Shown: positions 25,136-34,427 of the stretch, in pieces
Position numbering within the stretch: position 1 is the first letter of the stretch
Layout of the letters: every line of letters starts with the position of its first letter
Assembly (NCBI RefSeq): GCF_002797415.1
Contig: NZ_KZ454944.1
Location: 1,568,665 to 1,632,664 of the forward strand
DNA from: Bacillus alkalisoli
GTDB taxonomy: Bacteria; Bacillota; Bacilli; Bacillales; Bacillaceae_I
Reading direction: 5' to 3'
DNA: 64,000 nt
Translations under genes and position numbers: made by a program
The notes under the pieces: generated by a model
Told to the model about the DNA's origin: nothing
What the model saw: only the letters and a program-made list of their open reading frames with translations
Database searches by the model: none

Positions 25136-25222
25136 ATGATGACAACATTTCAAACGCTTGTGTTGATGATTTCATTCGCAGGTTTAGTAGTGTCCATCAT
25201 ATCTTTTAAACACAAAAGATAA
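25136..25222 (+). CDS. Holin-like type I toxin peptide, 28 aa
   Basis: The 28-residue peptide is one hydrophobic helix with polar ends (TTFQTLVLMISFAGLVVSII then SFKHKR). It matches the pattern of the putative holin-like toxins (Hol_Tox) common in Bacilli, which insert in the membrane and are silenced by an antisense RNA. Two ATG codons (25136, 25139) follow GGGGGTGAT. The ribosome site is sequestered in a hairpin, and the mRNA's 5' and 3' ends are complementary. I could not place an antisense promoter with certainty. Confidence 0.75.
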   Translation: MMTTFQTLVLMISFAGLVVSIISFKHKR

Positions 25223-25262
25223 TCCACCCTTGAGCCTGCCAGCAAGATAGGGTGGATTATTT
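25220..25262. terminator. Hairpin after the toxin gene
   Basis: AATCCACCCT pairs with AGGGTGGATT (25249-25258) around a 17-base loop. It may end the toxin mRNA or be the overlap region with an antisense RNA. Confidence 0.7.
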
Positions 25263-25308
25263 CACGTATTTTTGCTGATCACCCATGAATGGGTATCAAC
25301 TATTGTAT

Positions 25309-25348
25309 CGACCAATTGGTGTTCTGAACACCTTTTGGTCTTTTTTAG
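25309..25348 (+). terminator. Strong intrinsic terminator
   Basis: GACCAA..GGTGTTC pairs with GAACACC..TTGGTC around a T, followed by TTTTTT. It is probably the true end of the toxin transcript. Confidence 0.85.
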
Positions 25349-25482
25349 TATATGCATTTAATTATTTCTATTATAACCGAAATAGACGTAGTTGAAAACC
25401 TATATGCGTGTACTACATAAATGTAAATTTATACTTATATAAGGAACAACTGATTTTTATTGTCGGAAATGCCCTTCTTGTA

Positions 25483-25887
25483 TTATACAAAAAACTTATA
25501 AATCTCAAATTGTAAAACGACAAATACGATTAAGAAGAAAAGTCCGCAGTTACTTATAGTAATAACGGCGTCTTTACGCTGCTTATGTGTCCATTCGAAT
25601 ATGCAACGGACAATATCGGGAATAACTGCTAAAAGTGCAATAATTAGTAACACGTTATGAAACAGGATTGACTCATTTATGGACATTTTAACAATGAAAT
25701 AAAACATCGTACATCCCATAATTATGCGAACAATCCAATCTATTTTTCTATGTAACGGACTTACATAAACGTATGAAAAGAATATTTTTCTGCGTCCCAT
25801 CCTGAGCAGTTTACTTAGCAAGAGATTAAAAAGGTAAATGAGTCCAATTATTATACCTATCATTAATAGAAGTTTGCTGACAAACAT
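25483..25887 (-). CDS. DUF4181-like small membrane protein, 134 aa
   Basis: Four predicted membrane helices are spaced along the protein. Between helix 1 and 2 lies SPLHRKIDWIVRIIMG, and before helix 4 VRCIFEWTHKQRKDAVIT, both resembling the Bacillus DUF4181 family. AGGTGGT precedes the ATG. Function unknown. Confidence 0.65.
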   Translation of the reverse strand: MFVSKLLLMIGIIIGLIYLFNLLLSKLLRMGRRKIFFSYVYVSPLHRKIDWIVRIIMGCTMFYFIVKMSINESILFHNVLLIIALLAVIPDIVRCIFEWTHKQRKDAVITISNCGLFFLIVFVVLQFEIYKFFV

Positions 25888-25977
25888 GTGACGACCACCT
25901 TTATGATAAAATATAATTACTGAAAATTATGATAAAATAATTATAGCATAAAATGGAAGTTTGAAAAGAGGTTAATA

Positions 25978-26499
25978 ATGAAATTATTCCACGTTAGCGA
26001 AGAAGATAATATTAAGATTTTTCACCCGCGTATTCCAACAAGGAAAGATTTAGTCGGATCAAAAGATCTAGTATGGGCTATCAATGAGCAATGTCTACCT
26101 AATTTTCTCACACCAAGGGACTGTCCACGTGTTACTTATTATTGCAACGAAAACACAACGATTGAAGATAAGAAAAAATACATATCTTCTGATTCAGTAG
26201 AGCATGTAGTAATAATAGAACATAATTGGTTTTCTATCATGAAAAATACAAAGCTATATTTATATGAATTCGACTCAACTCCTTTTTATCTTCAGGACGA
26301 AAATGCAGGATATTATGTAAGTGAAAAACCGGTGGAACCAGTTGATAAGGTAGTGGTAACGGATTTATTTGAAGCATTATTTGAACGTAATGTTGAAGTA
26401 AGAGTCACAGATAACTTATGGAATATAAGTGATGAAATTCAACAAACATCTTTTAATTGGTCTATGTGTAGAATGGGGAATGCCCAGCCTCGAGTATAA
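25978..26499 (+). CDS. DUF6886 family protein, 173 aa
   Basis: The N-terminal LFHVSEEDNIKIFHPRIP and the following LVWAINEQCLPNFLTPRDCP RV (quoted in two pieces) are typical of the DUF6886 family found in Bacilli. The fold may be ADP-ribosyltransferase-like, as suggested by the FHVSEE start, but this is inference. GAAAAGAGG precedes the ATG. The gene is followed after 66 bases by a lipoprotein gene. Confidence 0.75.
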   Translation: MKLFHVSEEDNIKIFHPRIPTRKDLVGSKDLVWAINEQCLPNFLTPRDCPRVTYYCNENTTIEDKKKYISSDSVEHVVIIEHNWFSIMKNTKLYLYEFDSTPFYLQDENAGYYVSEKPVEPVDKVVVTDLFEALFERNVEVRVTDNLWNISDEIQQTSFNWSMCRMGNAQPRV

Positions 26500-26565
26500 A
26501 AACTAGAAATATTTTGAAACTTATGATTGTTTCTGTCGTCTATAGTTATGGGGGTGGATTCATTT

Positions 26566-27297
26566 ATGAAATCTTACATACACAAGGCGATAATCTTACT
26601 AGTTATTGCTACTTTAGCCGCATGCTCATCACCTAAACAGATCACGACAGAACCTGATGGAGAAAAGGTAATAAAATCCAAGTGTCCAGATGGAGAAATT
26701 GATTGGGTAGATTTTGTGATGATTAATGATGTGATGTATTACGGCGAAGATGATGAACTACGTCATTTCAAAGATTTCGAAAAAGGTGAAAAAATTGGCG
26801 AAGTAACATTTAAATTAGCGGATGAGGCCTGTTCCAATCACCGATCTAAAAATGGCCATGCTGCTTTTTTAAGGATAGGAACTCCAGTTTACGAGATGGT
26901 TGGGTATAAGTCGAATTTCCGTATCATTGCAGGAGATAAAGTATATCAAGTAAGTGAAAATAAAAAAGCAAAAACGATATCGGAGTTATTTGATATTGAA
27001 AACAAGGTAGCAAAATTAAGTATGGAAAGTACGTATGATGGTAAACATCTATTAGATTTTACAGAAGAAGAAAAAAATTCATTTATTGAAGAATACTTAC
27101 AGCTAAAGCATGTAGGATTTAGTGAAATTTATAAAAGTATAATCCATGACGAAGAGATGGTTTTTCTTCGAGTACATTTAAATGATGGCTCCTCTTTCCG
27201 AATTAGCTATTGGTTAAAGTCGAATGTGTTAAATCCAGGGGCTTTTGGAACTGAAAATATGAAAAGCATTGTAGAAAACAGGGCAAATGAAACGTAA
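26566..27297 (+). CDS. Putative lipoprotein, 243 aa
   Basis: The lipoprotein signal is residues 1-20 with lipobox LAAC. The mature part has no recognised domain; it is mixed alpha/beta with KYPDGEIDWVDFVMINDV-like beta strands near the start. GGGGGTGG lies 8 bases before the ATG at 26566; a longer frame is open upstream without a site. It is 15 bases from the DUF817 gene, so the two are likely one transcript. Confidence 0.75.
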   Translation: MKSYIHKAIILLVIATLAACSSPKQITTEPDGEKVIKSKCPDGEIDWVDFVMINDVMYYGEDDELRHFKDFEKGEKIGEVTFKLADEACSNHRSKNGHAAFLRIGTPVYEMVGYKSNFRIIAGDKVYQVSENKKAKTISELFDIENKVAKLSMESTYDGKHLLDFTEEEKNSFIEEYLQLKHVGFSEIYKSIIHDEEMVFLRVHLNDGSSFRISYWLKSNVLNPGAFGTENMKSIVENRANET

Positions 27298-27312
27298 ACA
27301 AGGAGTTATGTA

Positions 27313-28104
27313 ATGAAACTAATTAGAGGACTATTAATCTTTGCCTATCAACAAAGTTTAGCATGTATCTTTCCAGTCGTTGTTTTTATGGCGATGGCTG
27401 TTTCTTTAAAAGTACAAATACCTTATCTACCTAGATACGATTTTATTTTGCTCGTATGTATTGTAGCCCAGTTTTTAATGGTGAAGTACGGTTTAGAAAC
27501 GAAAGATGAATTAAAGGCGATTACCTTGTTTCATATCATCGGACTTGTATTAGAAATATATAAAGTGCATATGGGTTCGTGGGTGTATCCTGAGGTGGCT
27601 TATTTTAAAGTGTTAGATGTCCCATTATATAGTGGGTTTATGTATGCAAGTGTGGCAAGTTACATTATGCAAACTTGGAGAAGACTAGATTTAGAGTTTG
27701 TTCACTGGCCTTCTTCATGGATGACGATCCCTTTAGCCCTATTCATATACGGTAATTTTTTCACACACCATTACGTATATGATGTTCGCTGGGTTCTGAT
27801 GGGTGCGTTATTTGTAGTGTTTTATAAAACGTATGTTAACTTTACGGTAGACAACCGCCGCCTAAAAATGCCTATCATCTTATCTTATTTTTTAATAGGG
27901 TTTTTCATTTGGGTGGCAGAAAATATTTCAACGCTCTTTGATGGATATCGTTATCCAAACCAAAGTGATCAATGGGAACTTGTACATATCGGTAAAATCA
28001 GTTCATGGTTTTTGTTAATTGTCATAAGTATTATTATTGTAGCGCAATTAAAAATGGTGAAAGCAAGTAAAGTGGTGGATGAGAAAAAAGCACAAGTGCT
28101 ATAA
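27313..28104 (+). CDS. DUF817 family membrane protein, 263 aa
   Basis: About seven hydrophobic helices fill the length. The pattern ETKDELKAITLFHIIGLVLE, the MGSWVYPE motif, and near the C-terminus FFIWVAENISTLFDGYRYPN match the DUF817 family of uncharacterised integral membrane proteins. AAGGAG precedes the ATG. It is in a row with the lipoprotein gene upstream and a small membrane protein gene downstream. Confidence 0.85.
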   Translation: MKLIRGLLIFAYQQSLACIFPVVVFMAMAVSLKVQIPYLPRYDFILLVCIVAQFLMVKYGLETKDELKAITLFHIIGLVLEIYKVHMGSWVYPEVAYFKVLDVPLYSGFMYASVASYIMQTWRRLDLEFVHWPSSWMTIPLALFIYGNFFTHHYVYDVRWVLMGALFVVFYKTYVNFTVDNRRLKMPIILSYFLIGFFIWVAENISTLFDGYRYPNQSDQWELVHIGKISSWFLLIVISIIIVAQLKMVKASKVVDEKKAQVL

Positions 28105-28130
28105 CCACCATAATGTTAGGGGGAGGAAGG

Positions 28131-28565
28131 TTGCATCCTACAGAACTTATAGAAATTATTTCAATAGTGGTAGTTATTTCAATTATAATAATTGCCACTT
28201 TGTTTTTAAAAGGAAAAATGAAAAAATTCGGCTGGCTCTTAGCAGTTATTGTACTTGTAGCTTATGTTGTTTTTTATTTTGCAAGGCCCATTTGGATTGA
28301 CACACAAATAGACAAAAAAGTAGACCTACTTATACAATATTTAGAGGAACGCTATCCTGGCGAAAGCTGGGCTATCTTAACCGTTCCACATCGTGAAGAT
28401 GGCTATAAACATTTAAATCCATACTATATTAGTGTTGTTTTTGAAAGTGAACCTGATGTTATTTATAGCTATTGGGTAGAGAAGGACAAAATCTATCAAA
28501 TTAGTTTTGCTTCGGATAAACATTTTGATGAGTTTGAACATCTAGAAATCAATCTCAATGAGTAA
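28131..28565 (+). CDS. Membrane-anchored hypothetical protein, 144 aa
   Basis: Two membrane helices lie at about residues 5-28 and 35-55, followed by a soluble extracytoplasmic or cytosolic domain of 90 residues with YPGESWAILTVPHRED and YYISVVFESEPDVIYSYWVE. The likely start is the TTG at 28131, with GGGGGA 6 bases upstream; an ATG at 28113 in the same frame lacks a site. It follows DUF817 by 26 bases. Family unknown. Confidence 0.6.
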   Translation: MHPTELIEIISIVVVISIIIIATLFLKGKMKKFGWLLAVIVLVAYVVFYFARPIWIDTQIDKKVDLLIQYLEERYPGESWAILTVPHREDGYKHLNPYYISVVFESEPDVIYSYWVEKDKIYQISFASDKHFDEFEHLEINLNE

Positions 28566-28677
28566 TATTACTATTTTTACTAGGGTGGTTATCTGTTATG
28601 GTAAAAATATGGTAGAATAAAATAACTAAATTTTCTAAATTTTAGGTGAGTAGAATGAATGATAGTAAAAGAAAAGT

Positions 28678-29040
28678 ATGTTAGAATGAGAGATTATTGA
28701 AAAAGAATTTTTGTTAGTTGGCAAAAGCATTACGGCTAACATTCCATCTTCTTTTCCAAATGCAGCAATAAAAGTGCAACAAGAGCTTGAAAAAAAGAGA
28801 GATCTAGTAAAGAATGCAGTAGATAAATAAATCTTGTTCAGTCTTTATATGTGTAATGATATCATAGCTACATATTTTGCTTGTTTAGAAGTTTCGGACT
28901 TAGAACATATCCTAGAAGGAAATGATAGGTTTTAGAGTACCGTTAGTGAAATATGCAAAAGTAACTTGTACAAATAAATCAATCGAAAAGGGATATGGAA
29001 AAATCTTTGAGTTAAAAAATCTCTATCGGAAAAGAAGATT
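28678..29040 (+). pseudogene. Decayed effector-binding (GyrI-like) domain gene
   Basis: Pieces of a small-molecule-binding GyrI/AraC-effector-type domain are readable in order: EIIEKEFLLVGKSITANIP, KVQQELEKKRDLVKNAVDK, LFSLYMCNDIIATYFACLEV, and IGFRVPLVKYAKVTCTNKS. They are broken by TGA at 28687, by TAA after AVDK at 28828, and by a one-base shift near 28920. The whole region from the ATG at 28678 is otherwise co-linear with the family. The gene is dead. Confidence 0.75.
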
Positions 29041-29137
29041 CAAACCATTTTTGATTGTAGTTGTTTTCTTTCATCCAGGAGATTGTAGAGATATTAATTC
29101 CGATTCAAGGATAGAAGCATAAAAGTGCTAGATTGGA

Positions 29138-29683
29138 GTGAGGAAGATAATTTACTGTATAAGACATGGCCAAACAGACCTGAACAAAGAAAAAAAATTA
29201 CAAGGTAGACAAGGTATGCCCTTAAATGAAGAAGGATTATTCCAAGCAAATAATTTAAAAGAAAAATTAAAAGACATAACATTCGATTATGTATACTCTT
29301 CGCCTCAAGAAAGAGCCATTCAAACAGCAGAAATAGCAAATGGGTTAAATGCGATTATTGATGATAGATTAGATGTTTTTGATTTAGGAGAAGCAGACAC
29401 ACTAAAAACGCAAGAAGTAAAATGGGCGGGAGCTATTCCAGATTCAAACGTTTATGAAGGAGTAGAAGATCCTCAAGCCTTTGTTCAAAGAGTGTTTCAT
29501 TTTATGAGCGAGTTGAAGGAAAAACATGGTGATAGAGAAATGAATATCTTATTATCTGGCCATAGATGTACAACAGGTGCTATAGGAGCTTATTTCTACG
29601 GTATTCCTGAAGATAAGAATATCATAATGTATTCATCTGATAATGGGGAATATAATATATATAGTTTTAAATTAAATAAGTAG
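29138..29683 (+). CDS. Histidine phosphatase family protein, 181 aa
   Basis: The RHG catalytic motif is IRHGQTDLNKEKKLQGR near residues 8-24, with the nucleophile His9. The second catalytic His lies in SGHRCTTGAIGAYF near residue 142. The layout matches the phosphoglycerate-mutase-like branch. The start is a GTG; the ribosome site is weak (TTGGAG). A small DUF3951-like gene follows. Confidence 0.82.
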   Translation: MRKIIYCIRHGQTDLNKEKKLQGRQGMPLNEEGLFQANNLKEKLKDITFDYVYSSPQERAIQTAEIANGLNAIIDDRLDVFDLGEADTLKTQEVKWAGAIPDSNVYEGVEDPQAFVQRVFHFMSELKEKHGDREMNILLSGHRCTTGAIGAYFYGIPEDKNIIMYSSDNGEYNIYSFKLNK

Positions 29684-29702
29684 TTAGAGAGGGTGGAGAA
29701 AG

Positions 29703-29843
29703 ATGGAGTTAATCGCTATTCTGTTTCCGACAGTCATTGTGATCGTTTTACTATATTCATTTTGGAAAGTGAAAAAGAAAAGGAAGTTGCCTTCCAATAA
29801 CTATACTCCTTTTGATGATATTACCGAGGGGAGAAAAAAGTAA
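29703..29843 (+). CDS. DUF3951-like small membrane protein, 46 aa
   Basis: GGGTGGAG lies just upstream of the ATG. One helix spans residues 3-20 (LIAILFPTVIVIVLLYSF), followed by a basic segment KVKKKRK and the tail NYTPFDDITEG, which is the typical end of DUF3951 proteins in Bacilli. Function unknown. It was too short for default ORF calling. Confidence 0.75.
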   Translation: MELIAILFPTVIVIVLLYSFWKVKKKRKLPSNNYTPFDDITEGRKK

Positions 29844-30167
29844 AACAGGATTAGAGTCAATATAGCCTGTTTTGCTTTTGTTAAGTTATCTGACAAATTA
29901 ATGTTATTTCATACGGGTGAATACAGTGAGCTAACGAATCGTTCATATATTATGTCCAAAGGTTCCAAATTTCAGATGAAGTTAAAGGTACATGGTGATT
30001 AGTTGTTTCCACTTGTAAACCTCCATTGCTTAATAATGCTCGGCCAAAATTCCTTGTTTATACATAAACTTTCCTTTTTTTATAAGAGTATGTATTAAAA
30101 CAATTAAATAAATATGAAAATTAGTTGGAGAGTTAAATTTATATGAAAAGAGGAATAGCCTAAATGG
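29844..30167. other. Gene-free stretch
   Basis: A weak hairpin, AAAACAGG with CCTGTTTT at about 29843-29875, may end the preceding transcript. The remainder is AT-rich and shows no gene, repeat or riboswitch that I can recognise. Confidence 0.6.
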
Positions 30168-30596
30168 TTATTCCTCCCAATGTTCAGCTAATAATTTTCG
30201 ATGACGTTCGTGCTCATCCAAAATGGTTTGAATCATACTTTTGCTTACTTCATCTAAATCACCACGAACGAACTTTTCCATCATTTCCGAACCTAACTCT
30301 TCTCCTTTCATGGCACCTTTTATTAAGTCTTTCTTGTTTTTAGGAAAACCTTTTAATGATGAGATTCCTTCTTGAATAGAACCAGTGAAACCAACATCGT
30401 CCACCGCTTTCCCTCCAAGGTTTTGAATTCGTTCGGCAACGGTCATTGCATGTTTCTTATGGCTTTTCTGAATGGCTTGAAGTGTTTTTTTCACAGACGC
30501 ATCTTCTGCATTTTCAATATATTGTTCATACGCATGAATTCCCATAAATTCGCCTTTTAAAAACTCATTTAATTCTTTTACCGTTTCGTTTTCCAT
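30168..30596 (-). CDS. Ferritin-like DUF2383 protein, 142 aa
   Basis: All-helical, with the carboxylate and histidine residues of a ferritin-like four-helix bundle: EFMGIHAYEQYIENAED, SHKKHAMTVAERI, GEELGSEMMEKF and ILDEHERHRKLL. These are typical of the DUF2383 branch. It may bind a di-iron centre. AGGGGGTA precedes the ATG. Confidence 0.82.
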   Translation of the reverse strand: MENETVKELNEFLKGEFMGIHAYEQYIENAEDASVKKTLQAIQKSHKKHAMTVAERIQNLGGKAVDDVGFTGSIQEGISSLKGFPKNKKDLIKGAMKGEELGSEMMEKFVRGDLDEVSKSMIQTILDEHERHRKLLAEHWEE

Positions 30597-30781
30597 TTAG
30601 AGTACCCCCTAATCTATTAATAGTATCTCTATTGGAGAGAAAAAAATGTGCAAGCTCTTCTATAAAATTTTGTTGTTTTGAATATGAATTTTGGCCGTTC
30701 CTTTCGCTCCAATCCACTCAAGATTAAAATTAAAAGCAAACAGCCAAGTACAAAAAAAGGATGCCTGACAGGGCACCCAAG

Positions 30782-31696
30782 TTAATGGAAGTTGTTTTCC
30801 TCTAAAAATTCCTCAATCGTTTTTTCGTATTCTTCCCGATTTTCCGAATAGCTCATCGCATGAAGCCCATTTTTAGCTAGGTATAACTTTTTAGCTCCTT
30901 TCTTCTTTTCGAAAAGTTGTTGTGTCATCAAAACCGGAATATAATCATCTGTCTCACTATGAATAAACAAAATCGGATTGTTTATATTTTCAATAACGGA
31001 AATAGGAGAAACGTCTTTTAACGAATATTTGTCCCTTAATCTTAAGAAAGAAGTAGCAATTGGCATGACTAACGGTTTCGGAACTTTAAATTCAACTTGG
31101 AGTCTGTATGCAAGTTGCTCTTCTAGGTCTGAAAAAGGACAATCGGCGATGTAAAAGTCAGCTCCATCTTCTAAATCGCCTGCATAAAGTAGTAATGTTG
31201 CCGCACCCATCGATTCTCCGTGAATTCCAATGATACTGTCTGGACCAGCGATTTCTTTCACTCTATTCACAACTGCTTTTAGGTCATGCTTTTCATAAAA
31301 GCCATAACTCGTCGTCTTACCACCACTTTTTCCGTGTCTACGGTGGTCATAAATAATGGCATTCCATCCACGTTTTAGGAAAATGTTCATGTACTTTATC
31401 GAATTTAATGTATTTTGGGTAACTCCGTGGCAAAAAATCATATATTTCTTTGATCCTTCCACTGGTATGAGCTCTCCATAAATGTCATAACCGAATGGAG
31501 AAGGGATGGTGAGAGGTTTTTTCGGAAGTTTCGCATACTCTTGTTCATTGTAATGCCCAAGCGTTGTTTCCCTCTCAATGATTTCTTCATTCGTCTTCCG
31601 TTTAATGTACATTACTTTGTTCGTGAAAAAGAGGCCAATAATTAAGATGTAGGAAATGATAGTCCCTAAAATAATGAAAAGTCGCTTAAGTTTCAT
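30782..31696 (-). CDS. yqkD: Alpha/beta hydrolase YqkD, 304 aa
   Basis: One N-terminal membrane helix (residues 5-27) anchors an alpha/beta hydrolase domain on the outer face or in the cytosol. Oxyanion region FCHGVTQN, nucleophile motif GIHGESMGAA (Ser about 153), Asp in HSETDDYIPV and His in NGLHAMSYSE form the triad. Length and sequence match B. subtilis YqkD (305 aa), including YDHRRHGKSGGKTTSYGFYE. Natural substrate unknown. Confidence 0.9.
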   Translation of the reverse strand: MKLKRLFIILGTIISYILIIGLFFTNKVMYIKRKTNEEIIERETTLGHYNEQEYAKLPKKPLTIPSPFGYDIYGELIPVEGSKKYMIFCHGVTQNTLNSIKYMNIFLKRGWNAIIYDHRRHGKSGGKTTSYGFYEKHDLKAVVNRVKEIAGPDSIIGIHGESMGAATLLLYAGDLEDGADFYIADCPFSDLEEQLAYRLQVEFKVPKPLVMPIATSFLRLRDKYSLKDVSPISVIENINNPILFIHSETDDYIPVLMTQQLFEKKKGAKKLYLAKNGLHAMSYSENREEYEKTIEEFLEENNFH

Positions 31697-31819
31697 TTAG
31701 ATTCACTCCAGCTATTTTTATCTATATTTTACCATTGTTTTATACAGTTTAAAGAGGGGCATTGAAATTGTTTTATTTACTGAATGTTGTCCAGTGGGAT
31801 TAATCTGGAATCATAGATT

Positions 31820-31866
31820 AGATGAGGACCACTTTAGCAATAGAAAGATGAAGATGGTCCTCATAG
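31820..31866. other. Isolated inverted repeat
   Basis: ATGAGGACCA and TGGTCCTCAT form ten base pairs with a 25-base loop in a gene-poor stretch between yqkD and the small gene at 31983. There is no T-run. Its role is unknown. Confidence 0.5.
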
Positions 31867-31949
31867 ACAAATTAGGAACTATATTAGCTTTTTGTAAAAG
31901 AAAATCACTGACCACATAGACAACAAATATAACGCACGACAAAAAATAT

Positions 31950-31974
31950 AAAAAACCACAGAAAAATCTGTGGC
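31950..31974 (-). terminator. Intrinsic terminator
   Basis: On the minus strand CCACAGA pairs with TCTGTGG around TTTT, followed by TTTTTTA, 9 bases after the stop of the small gene at 31983. Confidence 0.85.
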
Positions 31975-31982
31975 CTAATTGA

Positions 31983-32114
31983 TTACTGCTCTGAATTTTG
32001 TCGTTTCGTCGGGTGTGAAGCACGTTCAACCTCTTCTGCCGAAACAACTTGTTTCACCGTTTCTGAATTTGGTTGTCCTTTTTGCCCTTTAGTAGCTCGA
32101 TGTTTTGCCGCCAT
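31983..32114 (-). CDS. Small hydrophilic protein, 43 aa
   Basis: The ATG follows AAAGGGAGTTGATTGAA. The peptide MAAKHRATKGQKGQP... is basic, Gln/Ser-rich and without hydrophobic segments, as seen in small spore or ribosome-associated proteins. It ends before a good terminator, so it is a unit with its own transcript. No family is recognised, and the longer frame on the same strand is less likely. Confidence 0.6.
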   Translation of the reverse strand: MAAKHRATKGQKGQPNSETVKQVVSAEEVERASHPTKRQNSEQ

Positions 32115-32168
32115 TTCAATCAACTCCCTTTCACATACTACAGTTAATGTGACAAGAGAGACTAACTT

Positions 32169-33080
32169 TTATGCATTTTGCGCAGCATTTAACTCGGCAA
32201 GCTTATAATACTTACTTTCATATTTCTTACTCAAATGAGGTTCCAAACTCTCCAAAGCTGCTACTACATCATCTAAACTAACGCCTGTTTCAATCCCTAA
32301 AGCACTTAGCATATACACAACATCCTCTGTCGCGACATTCCCAGAAGCACCTGGCGCAAATGGACAGCCGCCTAGCCCTCCAGCTGATGTGTCAAAACGA
32401 TCCACTCCAGCTTGAAGTGCAGCAAATACATTGGCAACCCCCATTCCACGAGTATCATGAAAATGTGCGGTTACCATGACGGAACTTAATTCCTTCTTTA
32501 AGATAGAAAAAAGCTCGAACACTTCTTTCGGATTAGCCATTCCAATCGTATCAGCCACACTTAGCTCATCCACACCAATTGCCTCAAACCGTTTACATAA
32601 TGCAACTACATCATCTACGTTCATTTTCCCCTCATATGGACAGTAAAAAGCAGTCGAAATACATGCACGCACAAAATAACCTTTTGCTTTTAACTCTTCA
32701 ATATGTGGAGTTAACTCTAATAAGCTTTCCTCCGTCGTTTTATTAATATTTTTTTTATTAAAAGAGTCACTCACTCCGACAAAAACAGCTGCGTTTTTAC
32801 AATCTGTTTCATACAATTTTTCAATTCCCTTTTTATTGGGAACAAGCACAAAATCGCGTACAGTCCCTCCAAGTGTAGCGGAAATGACAGAATTTGCATC
32901 GGCCATTTGTGGCACCCATTTTGGTGAAACGAAAGAAGTTAGCTCCATTTCACGTAACCCAGCAGATTTTAAACCTTGAATGAAGTTAATTTTCACTTCA
33001 GTTTCAATAAAATCTTTTATATTTTGCAATCCATCACGTGGGCCGACTTCAATAATCGTTACTTCTTTAGGCAAGTTCAT
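32169..33080 (-). CDS. mvaB: Hydroxymethylglutaryl-CoA lyase, 303 aa
   Basis: It cleaves HMG-CoA to acetyl-CoA and acetoacetate. Key features: EVGPRDGLQN near residues 11-20 with the catalytic Arg-Asp, HFHDTRGMGVAN with metal-binding His, and the lyase signature GLGGCPFAPGASGN (Cys about 236-240). Length 303 is normal. The gene is divergent from the thiolase-CoA-transferase operon that would use its acetoacetate. It belongs to the leucine degradation end-stage. Confidence 0.93.
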   Translation of the reverse strand: MNLPKEVTIIEVGPRDGLQNIKDFIETEVKINFIQGLKSAGLREMELTSFVSPKWVPQMADANSVISATLGGTVRDFVLVPNKKGIEKLYETDCKNAAVFVGVSDSFNKKNINKTTEESLLELTPHIEELKAKGYFVRACISTAFYCPYEGKMNVDDVVALCKRFEAIGVDELSVADTIGMANPKEVFELFSILKKELSSVMVTAHFHDTRGMGVANVFAALQAGVDRFDTSAGGLGGCPFAPGASGNVATEDVVYMLSALGIETGVSLDDVVAALESLEPHLSKKYESKYYKLAELNAAQNA

Positions 33081-33219
33081 AAAAATTCCCCCAGCATATC
33101 ATTTTCTTTTATTCTAGTAATACATGTATAATAATTGCAAGAATAATAGAAACTTTTTAAATAAAAAAGGAATTTCGACAAGAATAAAGAAATATTTTAA
33201 GGGAAGGGAGATGGATTCA

Positions 33220-34407
33220 TTGTCAACAAAAGATGTAGTTATTGTAAGCGCTGTCAGAACAGCAATAGGAAGTTTTGGGGGTTCACTAAAAGATGTATCA
33301 GCCCCAGAACTCGGAGCAACGGTTATTAAAGAAGCATTAAATCGAGCTGGGGTAAGCCCAGATATGGTAGACGAAGTTATTATGGGGAATGTATTACAAG
33401 CTGGTCTAGGGCAAAACCCTGCACGCCAAGCGGCGATAAAAGCTGGTTTACCTCAAGAAGTTAGCTCTATGACAATAAATAAAGTATGTGGATCTGGTTT
33501 AAAAGCAGTTCATCTTGCAACACAAGCTATAATAGCAGGAGATGCTGATATTGTAGTTGCTGGTGGAATGGAAAACATGTCTCAAGCTCCTTACTTACTA
33601 AAAGGCGCTCGTGATGGATATAAAATGGGCGATCAAAAAATGGTCGATAGCATGGTTAGTGACGGATTGTGGTGTGCATTCAATGATTACCACATGGGAC
33701 AAACGGCAGAAAACTTATGTGAAAATTATCAATTAACGAGAGAAGAGCAAGATGAATTTGCAGCATGGAGCCAACAAAAAGCAGAAAAGGCCATTCAAGA
33801 CGGCAAATTCCAAGATGAGATTGTGCCAGTAAGCATTAAAAAGAAAAAAGAAATCATTTCATTTGATCAAGATGAATATCCTAGAAGTGGCACGACAGCA
33901 GAAAAATTAGGTGGATTACGTCCAGCCTTTAAACGTGACGGTTCCGTTACAGCTGGAAACGCTTCTGGTATTAACGACGGAGCAGCAGCTGTTGTTGTTA
34001 TGAGCAGAAAGAAAGCAGAAGAACTTGGTATTACACCACTTGTAACAGTAGTTGCTAATGCAAGCGCAGGAGTAGACCCAAGTATCATGGGGATAGGACC
34101 AGTATCCGCTGTGCAAAAAGCTTTAAAGAAAGCAAATACAACACTTGACAATATTGGTTTGGTAGAAGCAAATGAAGCATTTGCTGCTCAAGCACTAGCA
34201 GTTGGAAGAGAACTTTCATTTGATAAAGAATTGTTAAATGTAAACGGTGGTGCCATCGCTCTAGGTCACCCAATCGGTGCAAGTGGAACTAGAATATTAG
34301 TAACACTTATTCACGAAATGAAGCGTAGAGAAGTAAATCAAGGTCTTGCAACACTTTGTATCGGTGGCGGACAAGGTGTCGCTACTATAATTGAAAACAT
34401 TAGGTAA
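33220..34407 (+). CDS. Acetyl-CoA acetyltransferase (thiolase), 395 aa
   Basis: Thiolase with nucleophile Cys90 in [14 protein letters not shown], the second Cys in [10 protein letters not shown] near the C-terminus, and His in [14 protein letters not shown]. It converts acetoacetyl-CoA and CoA to two acetyl-CoA or the reverse. I chose the TTG at 33220, which has AAGGGAG 9 bases upstream and gives the usual 390-395 aa length; an upstream ATG adds 3 codons and a longer open frame has no site. It leads the operon with the two CoA-transferase genes. Confidence 0.92.
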   Translation: MSTKDVVIVSAVRTAIGSFGGSLKDVSAPELGATVIKEALNRAGVSPDMVDEVIMGNVLQAGLGQNPARQAAIKAGLPQEVSSMTINKVCGSGLKAVHLATQAIIAGDADIVVAGGMENMSQAPYLLKGARDGYKMGDQKMVDSMVSDGLWCAFNDYHMGQTAENLCENYQLTREEQDEFAAWSQQKAEKAIQDGKFQDEIVPVSIKKKKEIISFDQDEYPRSGTTAEKLGGLRPAFKRDGSVTAGNASGINDGAAAVVVMSRKKAEELGITPLVTVVANASAGVDPSIMGIGPVSAVQKALKKANTTLDNIGLVEANEAFAAQALAVGRELSFDKELLNVNGGAIALGHPIGASGTRILVTLIHEMKRREVNQGLATLCIGGGQGVATIIENIR

Positions 34408-34427
34408 TAGAGAAAGGGGACTACAGG

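Noticed and set aside
31811-32047. 78-codon minus-strand frame
   Set aside because: It overlaps the small gene at 31983-32114, which has a good ribosome site and terminator, and crosses that terminator.
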